Source: KBS50 sp042434095
Lineage (GTDB): Bacteria; Actinomycetota; Actinomycetes; Mycobacteriales; Micromonosporaceae
Assembly: GCF_042434095.1 (NCBI RefSeq)
Contig: NZ_JBHLUE010000017.1
Coordinates: forward strand, 324,195-388,194
Direction of reading: 5' to 3'
DNA length: 64,000 nt
Shown: piece after piece, positions 15,738 through 24,399 of the stretch
Numbering within the stretch: the first letter of the stretch is position 1
Layout: the number at the start of each line of letters is the position of its first letter
Notes under the pieces: model-generated
What the model was told of the DNA's origin: nothing
What the model saw: the letters and a program-made list of their open reading frames with translations, nothing else
The model's database searches: none
Program-made: the position numbers and the translations under genes

Positions 15738-16664
15738 ATGCGGCTCGCCTTCGCCGGCACGCCGGCCGTCGCCGTACCCGCCCTGGACGCCATCGCCGCC
15801 TCCGGGCACGAGCTGGTGGCCGTGGTCACCCGGCCGGACGCGCCGGCCGGCCGCGGCCGCGGGGTGCGCCGGTCGCCGGTGGGCAGCTGGGCCGACGAGC
15901 GGGGGATCGAGGCGCTCAGCCCCGACCGCCCCCGGGATCCGGAGTTCCTCGACCGGCTCGCCGCGCTCGGCGTCGACTGCGTGCCGGTGGTGGCGTACGG
16001 CGCCCTCGTCCCGCCGGCCGCGCTGGAGATCCCCCGGCACGGCTGGGTCAACCTGCACTTCTCCCTGCTGCCGGCGTGGCGCGGCGCCGCGCCCGTGCAG
16101 CACGCCGTGCTGCACGGCGACGAGATCACCGGGGCCAGCGTGTTCCAGCTGGAGAAGGGCCTCGACACCGGTCCGGTGTTCGGCACCCTGACCGACCAGA
16201 TCCGGCCCACCGACACGGCCGGTGACCTGCTCGAGCGGCTGGCGCGCTCCGGAGCCGGCCTGCTGGTGGCGGTCCTCGACGCGATCGAGGCGGGCACGGC
16301 CCGGGCCGAGCCCCAGCCGCCGGACGGCGTCTCCGTGGCGCCGAAGCTCACCGTCGAGGACGCCCGGGTGCCCTGGTCCGACCCGGCGTTCGCGATCGAC
16401 CGCCGGATCCGGGCCTGCACCCCGGCGCCGGGCGCCTGGACCACCTTCCGGGACGAGCGGATCAAGCTCGGTCCCGTGGCGCCGGTGGCCAACGGCCCCG
16501 AGCTGGCCCCCGGCGAGCTGCTGGCGGAGCGCGGCCGGGTGCTGGCCGGCACGGCGACCGGCCCGGTCGCGCTGGGTGAGGTGCGCGCGGCGGGCAAGCG
16601 GGCCATGCCGGCCAGCGACTGGGCGCGCGGCGTCCGGGTCGGCGCCGGCGAGGCGCTGGCGTGA
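15738..16664 (+). CDS. fmt: Methionyl-tRNA formyltransferase
   Basis: Formylates Met-tRNAfMet with 10-formyltetrahydrofolate for translation initiation. It is 308 residues. Motifs: AFAGTPAVAVPAL at the N-terminus, VVTRPDAPAGRGR, the catalytic-region block NLHFSLLPAWRGAAPVQ, and GASVFQLEKGLDTGPV. The C-terminal OB-like domain starts near residue 205. Its end overlaps rsmB by 4 bp (GTGA), making def-fmt-rsmB one translation-related operon. Confidence 0.97.
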   Translation: MRLAFAGTPAVAVPALDAIAASGHELVAVVTRPDAPAGRGRGVRRSPVGSWADERGIEALSPDRPRDPEFLDRLAALGVDCVPVVAYGALVPPAALEIPRHGWVNLHFSLLPAWRGAAPVQHAVLHGDEITGASVFQLEKGLDTGPVFGTLTDQIRPTDTAGDLLERLARSGAGLLVAVLDAIEAGTARAEPQPPDGVSVAPKLTVEDARVPWSDPAFAIDRRIRACTPAPGAWTTFRDERIKLGPVAPVANGPELAPGELLAERGRVLAGTATGPVALGEVRAAGKRAMPASDWARGVRVGAGEALA

Positions 16665-18127
16665 CGGGCGACCGGAACCGGGACGAGCGTCGCGGCGCGG
16701 GTCGGAGCGGAGGCGGGGACCAGCGCCGGGCCGCGGGTCGGGCCGGGCGGCGGCCGGGACCGACCGTGGACAGCGCGCGGCGGGCGGCGTACGACGCCGT
16801 GGCCGCGGTGCACCGGGACGACGCGTTCGCCAACCTGGTGCTGCCGGCGCTGCTCACCGAGCGCGGGTTGCACGGCCGGGACGCGGCGTTCGCCACCGAG
16901 CTGACCTACGGCACGCTCCGCGCGCTGGGCACCCTGGACGCCGTGCTGGCCTCGGCGTCCGGCCGGGAGGTCGAGCGGATCGACCCGCCGGCCCGGGACG
17001 CGCTGCGGCTTGGCGCGTACCAGCTGCTGCATACCCGGGTGCCGGCCCACGCCGCGGTCTCGGCCAGCGTGGACCTGGTGCATTCGGTGGCGCCGGGCGC
17101 GGCCGGCTTCGCCAACGCCGTGCTGCGCCGGGTGGCCGAGCGCGACCTGGACGCCTGGGTGGCCGAGCTGGCGCCGTCCGCCGACACCGACCCGGTCGGG
17201 CACCTGGCCGTGGCGTACAGCCATCCGCGCTGGATCGTCCGGGCGTTCCTGGACGCGCTGGACGGGGACGTCGGCGAGACCACCCGGCTGCTGATCGAGG
17301 ACAACGAGCGGCCGCCGGTGCACCTGGCAGCTCGGCCGGGGCGGATCGACGCGGTCACCCTGGCCGACGAGACCGGCGGGGCGCCGGGCGCGTTCTCCCC
17401 GTACGCGGTCTACCTGCCCGGTGGCGCGCCCGGCGAGCTGCCGGCGGTGGCCCAGGGCCGGGCGCACGTACAGGACGAGGGCTCCCAGCTCGTCGCCGCG
17501 GCGCTGGTGGCCGCCCCGCTGGAGGGTCCGGACGTGCGCTGGCTCGACCTGTGCGCCGGTCCGGGCGGCAAGGCCGGCCTGCTCGGGGCGCTGGCCGCGC
17601 AGCGCGGCGCGGCGGTCACCGCCGTGGAGGTGGCCGAGCATCGGGCCCGGCTGGTGGAGCAGGCCGTCCGGGGCCTGCCGGTGACGGTACGCGCGGTCGA
17701 CGGCCGTACCGTCGGCGCCGATCCGGACCTGCCGGCGGGTGGCTTCGACCGGGTGCTGGTGGACGCGCCGTGCACCGGGCTCGGCTCGCTGCGCCGGCGC
17801 CCGGAATCCCGGTGGCGCCGGCAGCCCTCGGATCTGCCGCCACTGACCCGGCTGCAGCGCGAGCTGCTCGGCGCCGCGCTCCGGGCGGTCCGTCCGGGCG
17901 GCGTGGTGGCCTACGTCACCTGCTCACCGCACACGGTGGAGACGCACGTCACGGTCACCGAGTCGGCCCGGCGATCCGACGTACCGGTCGACTTCGTCGA
18001 CGCCCGGCCGCTGCTGCCGGCCGGCATGCCCGGACTCGGCGACGGCCCCACCGTGCAGTTGTGGCCGCACCGGCACGGCACGGACGCGATGTTCCTGGCG
18101 GTGCTGCGCCGCGAAGGGGCGGCCTGA
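16661..18127 (+). CDS. rsmB: 16S rRNA (cytosine-967-C5)-methyltransferase (RsmB/Sun family)
   Basis: Methylates C967 of 16S rRNA using SAM. It is 488 residues: a very Arg/Gly-rich disordered tail (1-35), an NusB-like RNA-binding domain (about 35-165), and the RsmB methyltransferase domain with the SAM loop LDLCAGPGGKAG, motif IV DAPCTGLG and the catalytic-cysteine motif VTCSPHTVET (motif VI). Starts at GTG 16661, overlapping fmt. The charged N-terminal extension is a common actinobacterial feature. Confidence 0.96.
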   Translation: MTGDRNRDERRGAGRSGGGDQRRAAGRAGRRPGPTVDSARRAAYDAVAAVHRDDAFANLVLPALLTERGLHGRDAAFATELTYGTLRALGTLDAVLASASGREVERIDPPARDALRLGAYQLLHTRVPAHAAVSASVDLVHSVAPGAAGFANAVLRRVAERDLDAWVAELAPSADTDPVGHLAVAYSHPRWIVRAFLDALDGDVGETTRLLIEDNERPPVHLAARPGRIDAVTLADETGGAPGAFSPYAVYLPGGAPGELPAVAQGRAHVQDEGSQLVAAALVAAPLEGPDVRWLDLCAGPGGKAGLLGALAAQRGAAVTAVEVAEHRARLVEQAVRGLPVTVRAVDGRTVGADPDLPAGGFDRVLVDAPCTGLGSLRRRPESRWRRQPSDLPPLTRLQRELLGAALRAVRPGGVVAYVTCSPHTVETHVTVTESARRSDVPVDFVDARPLLPAGMPGLGDGPTVQLWPHRHGTDAMFLAVLRREGAA

Positions 18128-18206
18128 GTTCCATTGTGACCGTTCGGCCGCCTCAGCCCGGCGGCATGATCAGCTAGGTTGTCACCCGGGACGACGGGGG
18201 ACAGAC

Positions 18207-18920
18207 ATGAAACGACTGGCAGTGCTGCTCATCGGGCTCAGCATGGCGATCTGTGGGATCGCCGGGTTCTTCGACGACACGGTCGAGTGTGGCGGCCAGA
18301 CGATGGAGTCCGGCGACAAGTGCGTGACATACCGGGACGGCACCTCGACGACCCGTACGGTGGCGGAGGAGCGGTCCTCGGGGCATTTCACCGATGGGCT
18401 GCTCGCGGCCATCGGCTCGGTGCTGGTGCTCGGCACGGGGATCACGTTCCTCGGCAAGGCCGTCCCGGAGGCGGACAGCGTGCGCAGCCGCGCCGAGCTG
18501 GCGCAGAGCCAGGGCTGGGACTTCGTCGAGCGGGACGCCTCGGCGCTGGACGGAATCCGCGGCTTGCCGCATTTCCACCGCGACACGGTGCCGTACAACG
18601 TGCTGCGCGGAACCATGGACGGGATGCGGTTCACCGTCTTCGACTACGAGACCTCGGTGATCAACGACAGGGAGCCAAATACGGCTTGGGTGGTCCGGCT
18701 TCCACCGTCCATCCCCGCCGGTTTTGCCGAGTGGGCGGGCCGCCAGGCGCCGCTGTGGAGCCGCCCGAACAACATGGTCTACCCGCTGGACACCGTTCTG
18801 GTGGACATCGGGTCCGGTGTGCACCGGTCCGTCGGTGACCAGGTGCTCCGGCAGGTCAAGGGTCTTGTCGAGATCGTCCACCGGTTCGAGCGGCACGCGG
18901 CGAAGCGGGCCGGCGGCTGA
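18207..18920 (+). CDS. Two-pass membrane protein of unknown function
   Basis: Family not recognised. It is 237 residues. Hydrophobic segments at about residues 3-20 (LAVLLIGLSMAICGIAGFF) and 65-85 (LLAAIGSVLVLGTGITFLG) flank a small presumably external loop with two cysteines (VECGGQ, DKCVTY). The remaining 150 residues are soluble, starting SRAELAQSQGWDFVERD and containing PHFHRDTV. ATG 18207 follows GGGGGACAG. A TAGGTT at 18175-18180 could be a -10. It converges on the lipoprotein gene at 18940 with only 19 bp between stops. Codon use matches the neighbours apart from a slightly lower GC. Confidence 0.75.
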   Translation: MKRLAVLLIGLSMAICGIAGFFDDTVECGGQTMESGDKCVTYRDGTSTTRTVAEERSSGHFTDGLLAAIGSVLVLGTGITFLGKAVPEADSVRSRAELAQSQGWDFVERDASALDGIRGLPHFHRDTVPYNVLRGTMDGMRFTVFDYETSVINDREPNTAWVVRLPPSIPAGFAEWAGRQAPLWSRPNNMVYPLDTVLVDIGSGVHRSVGDQVLRQVKGLVEIVHRFERHAAKRAGG

Positions 18921-18939
18921 CCGCCTTCCGCAACACCCG

Positions 18940-19824
18940 TCAGCCGGGCGGTAGCGCCGCCGCGCCCGCGTCGCGCAGTGAGCGGGTCAGGCTCCGGTCG
19001 GTGAGCAGGAAGCAGAGGACCCCCCGATCCCCGTCCCGCCACTCGGGCTCGTCGGGCGCCTTCCAGATCAGCCCGGTCCGCCGGGTCACCTCCCGGGTGG
19101 TCGCCCCGGCGAAGTGCGCGATGATCCCGCGGCAACGGTCCTGCACCAGGCCGGGGGACCGGGTGAGCCCGGTCCGGGTCTCGCGGTCGGGCGCCGTGTA
19201 GACCCCGGCGAACTCGGCGTCGTGCGGCTCGGCGCAGGGCACCGCGTCGAGCGCGGTCGGCGCCCCGTCGGCCCGCTGGCTCTGGAAGCAGGCGTGGGCC
19301 AGCGGCGAGCCCGGCCGCAGCGCGCCGGCGAGCCGGCTGCGGCGGGGACGCGGGATCCCGCTGTCACTGCCCATCGAGTACGTTTCGAACAGGTCGCAGC
19401 GGTACCACCGCGCGCCCCGGGACCAGGCCGCCCGGCTCGGCAGCAGCAGGTCCATGGCGAGCCGGCCGCCGTGCCAGTCGGCGCCGAGCAGCGCGTTGGC
19501 GGCGTGGTCGCAACGGGACCGGGCGGCACGCAGGCTCGGCGAGCCGACCGCCGGCGGCGCGGTGGCGGTGACGCCGGGGCCGGCCAGCGTGCCGGCCAGC
19601 ACCGTCTCGGTGTCGTGCTTCTGCCCGCAGTCGACCTCGCGCTGCTGCTCGGCGTCCGCGTCCCCGCGCTCCGGGTGGCAGGTCCCGGCCCGCGGGACGA
19701 ACGCCGCGGCCGGTGGCAGCGCGGCCCAGTCGTCGGTGAGGTCCCCGTCCACTCCGGCCGGCGCCTGGCAGGCGGTGCAGGCCAGTACGGCGGCGGCCAG
19801 CACGGCCGCCAGATACCGCCGCAT
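18940..19824 (-). CDS. Septum-formation-domain lipoprotein (paralogue 1)
   Basis: Predicted lipoprotein of 294 residues. The signal peptide MRRYLAAVLAAAVLACTAC ends in a lipobox (VLAC). The body is a Cys-rich extracytoplasmic domain of the actinobacterial Septum_form type, with paired motifs such as CDHAANALLGADW, GARWYRCDLFET and PHDAEFAGVY. ATG 19824 is chosen because GGGAGG precedes it and the lipobox follows; a longer frame upstream has no signal peptide. It shares the same motif order with the gene at 20210-21112 and is clearly its paralogue. Septum-related function is inferred from the domain name only. Confidence 0.85.
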   Translation of the reverse strand: MRRYLAAVLAAAVLACTACQAPAGVDGDLTDDWAALPPAAAFVPRAGTCHPERGDADAEQQREVDCGQKHDTETVLAGTLAGPGVTATAPPAVGSPSLRAARSRCDHAANALLGADWHGGRLAMDLLLPSRAAWSRGARWYRCDLFETYSMGSDSGIPRPRRSRLAGALRPGSPLAHACFQSQRADGAPTALDAVPCAEPHDAEFAGVYTAPDRETRTGLTRSPGLVQDRCRGIIAHFAGATTREVTRRTGLIWKAPDEPEWRDGDRGVLCFLLTDRSLTRSLRDAGAAALPPG

Positions 19825-20209
19825 CGCCAACCTCCCGCCGCGGATCCGGTCCGAGTGCAGGAGCATACGGTACGCCGAACCGGGTCGGTACCGACCACAG
19901 CGGACATTGCTCCGGCTCGGCTCCCGGCGGCTTCCGACCTTGTCGTCGTGCGTGGGGCTCGTGGGAGGGCGGCATCCCATCCGGTTGGGGCCGGCCCTGC
20001 GCGGCGGTGGAATTTTGCCAGCTCGGGGGGCTCCCGACCGACCGGGCTGGCGAGGGTGCCGCCGTCCGGATCGCGGGATCGGGCTGGTGCCGGTGATCCG
20101 GTCGGCCGCTCGCGGTGGGGTCGCCGGTCCGTGGGGACCGCTGGTCTGTGAGTGTCGCGCCCGGGGGCCGGGCCCCGGGCGTCGGCGTGCGGGCCGGCGG
20201 GGCGTCCGG
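19825..20209. other. 385-bp intergenic region between the two lipoprotein genes
   Basis: Holds the presumed promoter of the 18940-19824 gene and the hairpin at 20158-20181. No conserved ORF, RNA gene or mobile element was recognised. Confidence 0.5.
20158..20181 (-). terminator. Perfect GC hairpin after the second lipoprotein gene
   Basis: Arms CGCCCGGGG and CCCCGGGCG (9 bp, perfect) with a 6-nt loop lie 29 bp beyond the stop of the gene at 20210-21112. There is no T-tract, as is common for actinobacterial terminators. Confidence 0.55.
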
Positions 20210-21112
20210 TCAGGACACCGGCAGCAGGCCGGGGCCGCCGTCCCGGGCCGAGCGGGTCAGGTCCCGGTCGCTCATCCAGAGGAAGCACTGCACGCCCCGG
20301 TCGCCGCCGGCCCATGCCGTGGCGTCCGGATGGTAGTAGATGGAGCCCACCCGGACTCCGATGGCCGAGTCGTCGGGGAGCTTCGCGAACCGGGCCACCC
20401 TGCTCATGCAGGCCCGGTGCGTGGCGGCGTCGTCCCGCTGGAACGCCTCGAAGGTCGGCTCGGGCGCGCGGTAGACGCCGACGAACTCGGCCCGGTGCGG
20501 GCGGGTGCACGGCACCGGATCCATGAAGTTGATGTCATTGTTGATCATCTTGGGTTGGAAGCACCGGTGGGCCAGCGGCGACTCGCCGGCGAGCGCGCCG
20601 CGCAGGCTGCTGGTGCGGGCCACCGCCGTGTCGTCGTCGAGGCTGCGGGTCTCGGACAGGTCGCAGCGGTACCAGCGGGCGCCCACGCCCCAGGCCGCGG
20701 CCCGGGGCAGCATCAGCGTCAGGACCAGGCGTCCGGTGCGCCAGTCGCCGCCCAGCAGCCGGGCGGCGTCCCGGTCGCACGCGTCGTGCGCGGTGAGGAT
20801 GGCCGCCGAGCCCGGCGGCGGGGGGGTGGATCGTTCCGCGTCGGCGCCGCCGAACCGGCCCACCCGGATGGTCTCGGCCCGGTGTTCCTGGTCGCATGCG
20901 ATCGGCTGGTACGTCGCCACGGTGGCCTCCCCGGCCCGCACATGGCAGGTGCCGGGGTCGGGGGTCCAGATGGCCGGCCGGCCCACCGGCGCCCAGTCGT
21001 CGACGAGGTCGTTGTCCAGCCCGGTCGGCGCCGGTGTCGAGCAGCCGCCGAGGACGACCGCGAGCGCGGTGACCAGCGCCGGCGCCACCGCCCTGCCCAA
21101 CCACCGTCGCAC
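20210..21112 (-). CDS. Septum-formation-domain lipoprotein (paralogue 2)
   Basis: Predicted lipoprotein of 300 residues. The signal peptide has VVLGGC as lipobox. The body parallels paralogue 1 motif by motif: DDWAPVGRP against DDWAALPPA, CDRDAARLLGGDW against CDHAANALLGADW, GARWYRCDLSET against GARWYRCDLFET, and PHRAEFVGVYRAPE against PHDAEFAGVYTAPD, both ending in CFL...DRSLTRS or DRDLTRS. Tandem gene duplication is the simplest explanation. Role is inferred only as cell-envelope or septation related. Confidence 0.85.
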   Translation of the reverse strand: MRRWLGRAVAPALVTALAVVLGGCSTPAPTGLDNDLVDDWAPVGRPAIWTPDPGTCHVRAGEATVATYQPIACDQEHRAETIRVGRFGGADAERSTPPPPGSAAILTAHDACDRDAARLLGGDWRTGRLVLTLMLPRAAAWGVGARWYRCDLSETRSLDDDTAVARTSSLRGALAGESPLAHRCFQPKMINNDINFMDPVPCTRPHRAEFVGVYRAPEPTFEAFQRDDAATHRACMSRVARFAKLPDDSAIGVRVGSIYYHPDATAWAGGDRGVQCFLWMSDRDLTRSARDGGPGLLPVS

Positions 21113-21215
21113 CGTGTCGTCCCTCCCCGCGGACCTCGACGTCGGAGCAGCCGATGTTACTAGTCGGTCGGTTCATCCCGGTCGGGTGGCCGAGCGCCGG
21201 ATTGGACGACGTTCG

Positions 21216-21221
21216 TAGACT
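21216..21221 (+). promoter_or_regulatory. -10-like element TAGACT, probably driving leaderless rpe
   Basis: CGTAGACTGG ends 7-10 bp before the GTG start of rpe, so the transcript would begin at or next to the start codon. No Shine-Dalgarno is visible, which supports a leaderless mRNA. Confidence 0.45.
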
Positions 21222-21227
21222 GGCGGC

Positions 21228-21902
21228 GTGGGCACACCGATCGTCGCACCCAGCATCCTCGCCGCCGACTTCGCCCGGCTGGCCGACGAGGCCAAGGCCG
21301 TGGAGTCCACGGCGGACTGGCTGCACGTGGACGTGATGGACAACCACTTCGTGCCCAACCTGACCATCGGGCTGCCCGTGGTGCAGAGCCTGCTGGCGGC
21401 CTCGTCGCTGCCGTTCGACGTGCACCTCATGATCACCGATCCGCGCCGCTGGGCGCCCGGGTACGCCGACGCGGGGGCCTACAACGTCACCTTCCACGCC
21501 GAGGCCTGCGACGACCCGGTGGCGCTGGCCAAGGAACTGCGCTCGGCGGGCGCGAAGGCCGGGCTGGCGATCGACCGGGACACCCCGATCGAGCCGTACC
21601 TGGACCTGCTGCCCAGCTTCGACACGCTGCTGATCATGACGATCAAGGCGGGCTTCGGCGGTCAGCGGTTCGTCCCGGACCTGCTCGACAAGGTGCGCAC
21701 CGCGCGCCGGCACGCCTCCGCCGGGCACCTGGAGCTGCGAATCGAGGTGGACGGCGGGATCGGCGCCGACACGATCGAGCAGGCGGCGGAGGCCGGCGCG
21801 GACGCCTTCGTGGCGGGCACGGCGGTCTACGGCGCGGCGGATCCGGCGGCGGCCGTGACCGACCTGCGCCGCCGGGCGGCGCGCGCCGGCGCCGGCCGGT
21901 GA
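21228..21902 (+). CDS. rpe: Ribulose-phosphate 3-epimerase
   Basis: Interconverts ribulose 5-phosphate and xylulose 5-phosphate in the pentose phosphate pathway; a metal-dependent TIM barrel. It is 224 residues. Motifs: PSILAADFARL, LHVDVMDNHFVPN with metal ligands, DVHLMITDP, MTIKAGFGGQRF and the phosphate-binding VDGGIGADT. GTG start with no Shine-Dalgarno (see the promoter at 21216). Position between rsmB and the ribD operon is the conserved actinobacterial order. It supplies pentose phosphate for riboflavin synthesis next door (ribulose 5-phosphate is the RibB substrate). Confidence 0.97.
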   Translation: MGTPIVAPSILAADFARLADEAKAVESTADWLHVDVMDNHFVPNLTIGLPVVQSLLAASSLPFDVHLMITDPRRWAPGYADAGAYNVTFHAEACDDPVALAKELRSAGAKAGLAIDRDTPIEPYLDLLPSFDTLLIMTIKAGFGGQRFVPDLLDKVRTARRHASAGHLELRIEVDGGIGADTIEQAAEAGADAFVAGTAVYGAADPAAAVTDLRRRAARAGAGR

Positions 21903-21915
21903 GGCGGGCCGGGCT

Positions 21916-22875
21916 GTGACCGTGGAGCCGCCGGAGCGACCGGACGTGATCCTGGTGGTCGACGACGACGAGGACATCGCCCGGTTTGTCGACTTCAACC
22001 TGCGGCTGCACGGTTTCGACGTGGTGCACGCGCACGACGGCCAGGAGGCGCTGGAGGTCATCGAGCGGCAGCGGCCGGACCTGGCCGTGGTGGATCTGAT
22101 GATGCCCCGGATGGACGGCGTGGAGCTGACCCGGCGGCTGCGGGCAGATCCGATGACGGCGGTGCTGCCGGTGATCATGCTCACCGCGCGCGGGATGACC
22201 CAGGACAAGGTGGTGGGGCTGACCACCGGCGCCGACGACTACCTGGTCAAGCCGTTCGACACGGCCGAGCTGATCGCCCGGGTGATCTCCACGCTGCGCC
22301 GCAACAAGGAGTTCCGTGAGGTGTCGCCGCTGACCGGCCTGCCCGGCAACAGCCGGATCCGGCGGGAGATCACCGACCGGGTCCGCGGCGGCCTCGACTA
22401 CGCCGTCGGGTACGTCGACATCGACCGGTTCAAGAGCGTCAACGACCGGTACGGCTTCGTCCGCGGCGACGAGTTCATCAGCGCGCTGGCCCGGAGCCTG
22501 CACCGCGCCGTGGTGTCGGTGAAGCTGCCCCCGGCGTTCCTCGGTCACGTGGGCGGCGACGACTTCGTCTTCGTCTGCGCGCCCGAGCAGGTGCGCCCGC
22601 TCACCGAGCGGGCCGTGGTGGACTTCGAGATGGCCGCCGACGAGCTGTACGACGAGCCCGACCGCGAGCGTGGATACGTCGAGCTGAAGGACCGCCGGGG
22701 GCAGGTGCAGCGGGCGGCCCTGGTCACCCTCTCCATCGGGGTGGCCCTGTCCAGCCAGCACCGGCGGATCACCGACCCGCTCGAGGCGATCGCCGTGGCG
22801 TCCGACATGAAGAGCGTGGCCAAGAGCCAGCCCGGGTCGTACGTGGCGGTGGACCGCCGCCGGGACCACGCCTGA
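21916..22875 (+). CDS. Response regulator with C-terminal GGDEF-family domain
   Basis: 319 residues. Receiver domain (about 10-125) with acidic pocket VVDDDEDIAR, phospho-acceptor Asp in VVDLMMPRMDG, LTARG and VKPFD. It is followed by a GGDEF domain (about 137-310) with DxLTGLPGNSRI-like SPLTGLPGN, YVDIDRFKSVND and the active-site loop VGGDDF. GGDDF departs from GGDEF at the fourth residue, so diguanylate cyclase activity is possible but not assured. GTG 21916 lies 13 bp after rpe. No histidine kinase is adjacent. Likely cytoplasmic signalling tied to c-di-GMP or degenerate GGDEF sensing. Confidence 0.9.
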   Translation: MTVEPPERPDVILVVDDDEDIARFVDFNLRLHGFDVVHAHDGQEALEVIERQRPDLAVVDLMMPRMDGVELTRRLRADPMTAVLPVIMLTARGMTQDKVVGLTTGADDYLVKPFDTAELIARVISTLRRNKEFREVSPLTGLPGNSRIRREITDRVRGGLDYAVGYVDIDRFKSVNDRYGFVRGDEFISALARSLHRAVVSVKLPPAFLGHVGGDDFVFVCAPEQVRPLTERAVVDFEMAADELYDEPDRERGYVELKDRRGQVQRAALVTLSIGVALSSQHRRITDPLEAIAVASDMKSVAKSQPGSYVAVDRRRDHA

Positions 22876-22979
22876 GCGCGGCCGGTCCGCCGACGCGGCG
22901 CGGACGGCGGCTGTGAGGTGGATCGCTGTGGGGGCGCGGGGCCGCCCCGGACGTGTAAGACTTTGACCGTACCCACCAC

Positions 22980-23151
22980 GCGCTGGCGGGACTCGGTGTA
23001 ATTCCGAACCGGCGGTGATTCGCGGCTTGGCGGCCGCGACAGCCCGCTACCCGGTCGGCTTCGGCCGACCGGTGGACCCGGTGTGATTCCGGGGCCGACG
23101 GTTGGGGGCGGGCAGGTCCCGCGCCCAGACAGTCCGGATGGGAGACAGCGC
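22980..23151 (+). ncRNA. FMN riboswitch (RFN element)
   Basis: Conserved RFN blocks in order: GGTGTAATTCCGAACCGG, CGGTGATTCGCGG, AGCCCGC, a variable hairpin (GTCGGCTTCGGCCGAC), GGTGTGATTCCGG, GCCGACGGT and AGTCCGGATGGGAGA. The closing P1 helix pairs GCGCT (22980-22984) with AGCGC (23147-23151). It lies 187 bp before ribD and should shut the riboflavin operon when FMN is abundant. Because ribM (a transporter) is in the operon, uptake and synthesis are both controlled. Confidence 0.95.
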
Positions 23152-23337
23152 GCGGGACGGAGGGGTCGCTGGTTCGTGCGCCGTGCGCGCCGCCGGTGGC
23201 TCCCCGGGGTCGGCCGTGCCGTCCGTCGGCCCTGCCGTCCCCGGATCTCCTGGTCGGCCGCGCCGACCCGCGGATCTCCGCCTCCGCCGGCAGCCTTTCC
23301 CCGCCCGCGCGCCCCGGCGAGCGGAAGCGAGGGCGGC
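23152..23337 (+). promoter_or_regulatory. Expression platform between FMN riboswitch and ribD
   Basis: 186 bp of very GC-rich leader with several repeats of GTCGGCC/CCGTCC and potential hairpins. No T-tract terminator is seen, so translational sequestration or Rho-type termination seems more likely than intrinsic termination. Confidence 0.4.
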
Positions 23338-24399
23338 ATGCCGAGCGTTGCCATCGATGAGGCGATGCGCCGCGCCGTCCTGCTCGCCGCCCGCGGGCTC
23401 GGCACCACCAGCCCCAACCCCGTGGTCGGCTGCGTCCTGCTGGACAGCGCCGGCGAGCCGGTCGGGGAGGGCTTCCACGCGTACGCCGGCGGCCCGCACG
23501 CCGAGATCGTGGCGCTGGCCCAGGCGGGGGAGCGGGCCCGCGGCGGCACCGCGGTGGTCACGCTCGAGCCCTGCGACCACACCGGCCGGACCGGGCCGTG
23601 CTCCGGAGCGCTGATCCGGGCCGGGGTGGCCCGGGTGGTGATCGCCGTACCCGATCCGGACCCGGTGGCCGCCGGCGGCGCCGACACGCTGCGGGCCGCC
23701 GGGATCGAGGTGGTGACGGGGGTACGCGCCGCCGAGGCCGAGGCCGGGAACATCGCCTGGCTCACCGCGGTGCGCCGCGGCCGGCCCTACCTGACCTGGA
23801 AGTACGCCGCCACCCTGGACGGGCGGTCGGCGGCCGCGGACGGCACCAGCATGTGGATCACCTCCGAGCCGGCCCGGATGGACGTGCATGCCCTGCGCGG
23901 CGCCACCGACGCGGTGATCGTGGGCGTCGGCACCGTGCTGGCCGACAACCCCCGGTTGACCGCCCGCAACCTGCGGGACGGCTCGCTGGCGATCCACCAG
24001 CCGCTGCGGGTGGTGGTCGACAGCTCGGGGCGTACCCCCGCGGACGCCCTGGTCCGCGACGCCGCCGCCCCCAGCTGGATCGCGACCGCCGCGGACGTCG
24101 GGGCCGGCCCGGACGGCCGGGTGGACCTGTCCCGGCTGACCACCGAGCTCTACCGGCGCGGCGTCCGGTCGGCGCTGCTGGAGGGCGGCCCGGAGCTGGC
24201 CGGCGGCTTCCTGCGCGCCGGCCTGGTGGATCGGGTGGTCGGCTATCTGGCGCCCCGGCTGCTGGGCGCCGGGCCGGCGGCGCTGGGCGACGCCGGCGTG
24301 ACCACGCTGACCGACGCCATCGACCTGGACCTGGCCGACATCGACCGGGTCGGCACCGACCTGCGGATCACCGCCACCGTGCGGCAGAGGGAGGCGTGA
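23338..24399 (+). CDS. ribD: Bifunctional diaminohydroxyphosphoribosylaminopyrimidine deaminase / 5-amino-6-(5-phosphoribosylamino)uracil reductase
   Basis: Steps two and three of riboflavin synthesis: deamination then NADPH reduction of the pyrimidine intermediate. It is 353 residues. The N-terminal deaminase has the zinc site HAEI and LEPCDHTGRTGPC. The C-terminal reductase (from about 150) has TWKYAATLDGRSAA, GVGTVLADNPRLTAR and LLEGGPELAGGFL. ATG 23338 is the first methionine matching the family start; an open frame extends upstream through the riboswitch but is not coding. Its stop overlaps ribE by one base. Confidence 0.96.
   Translation: MPSVAIDEAMRRAVLLAARGLGTTSPNPVVGCVLLDSAGEPVGEGFHAYAGGPHAEIVALAQAGERARGGTAVVTLEPCDHTGRTGPCSGALIRAGVARVVIAVPDPDPVAAGGADTLRAAGIEVVTGVRAAEAEAGNIAWLTAVRRGRPYLTWKYAATLDGRSAAADGTSMWITSEPARMDVHALRGATDAVIVGVGTVLADNPRLTARNLRDGSLAIHQPLRVVVDSSGRTPADALVRDAAAPSWIATAADVGAGPDGRVDLSRLTTELYRRGVRSALLEGGPELAGGFLRAGLVDRVVGYLAPRLLGAGPAALGDAGVTTLTDAIDLDLADIDRVGTDLRITATVRQREA

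Noticed and set aside
14747..17641. A 964-codon minus-strand frame opposite def, fmt and rsmB
   Set aside because: It covers three well-recognised plus-strand genes and has no conserved motif.
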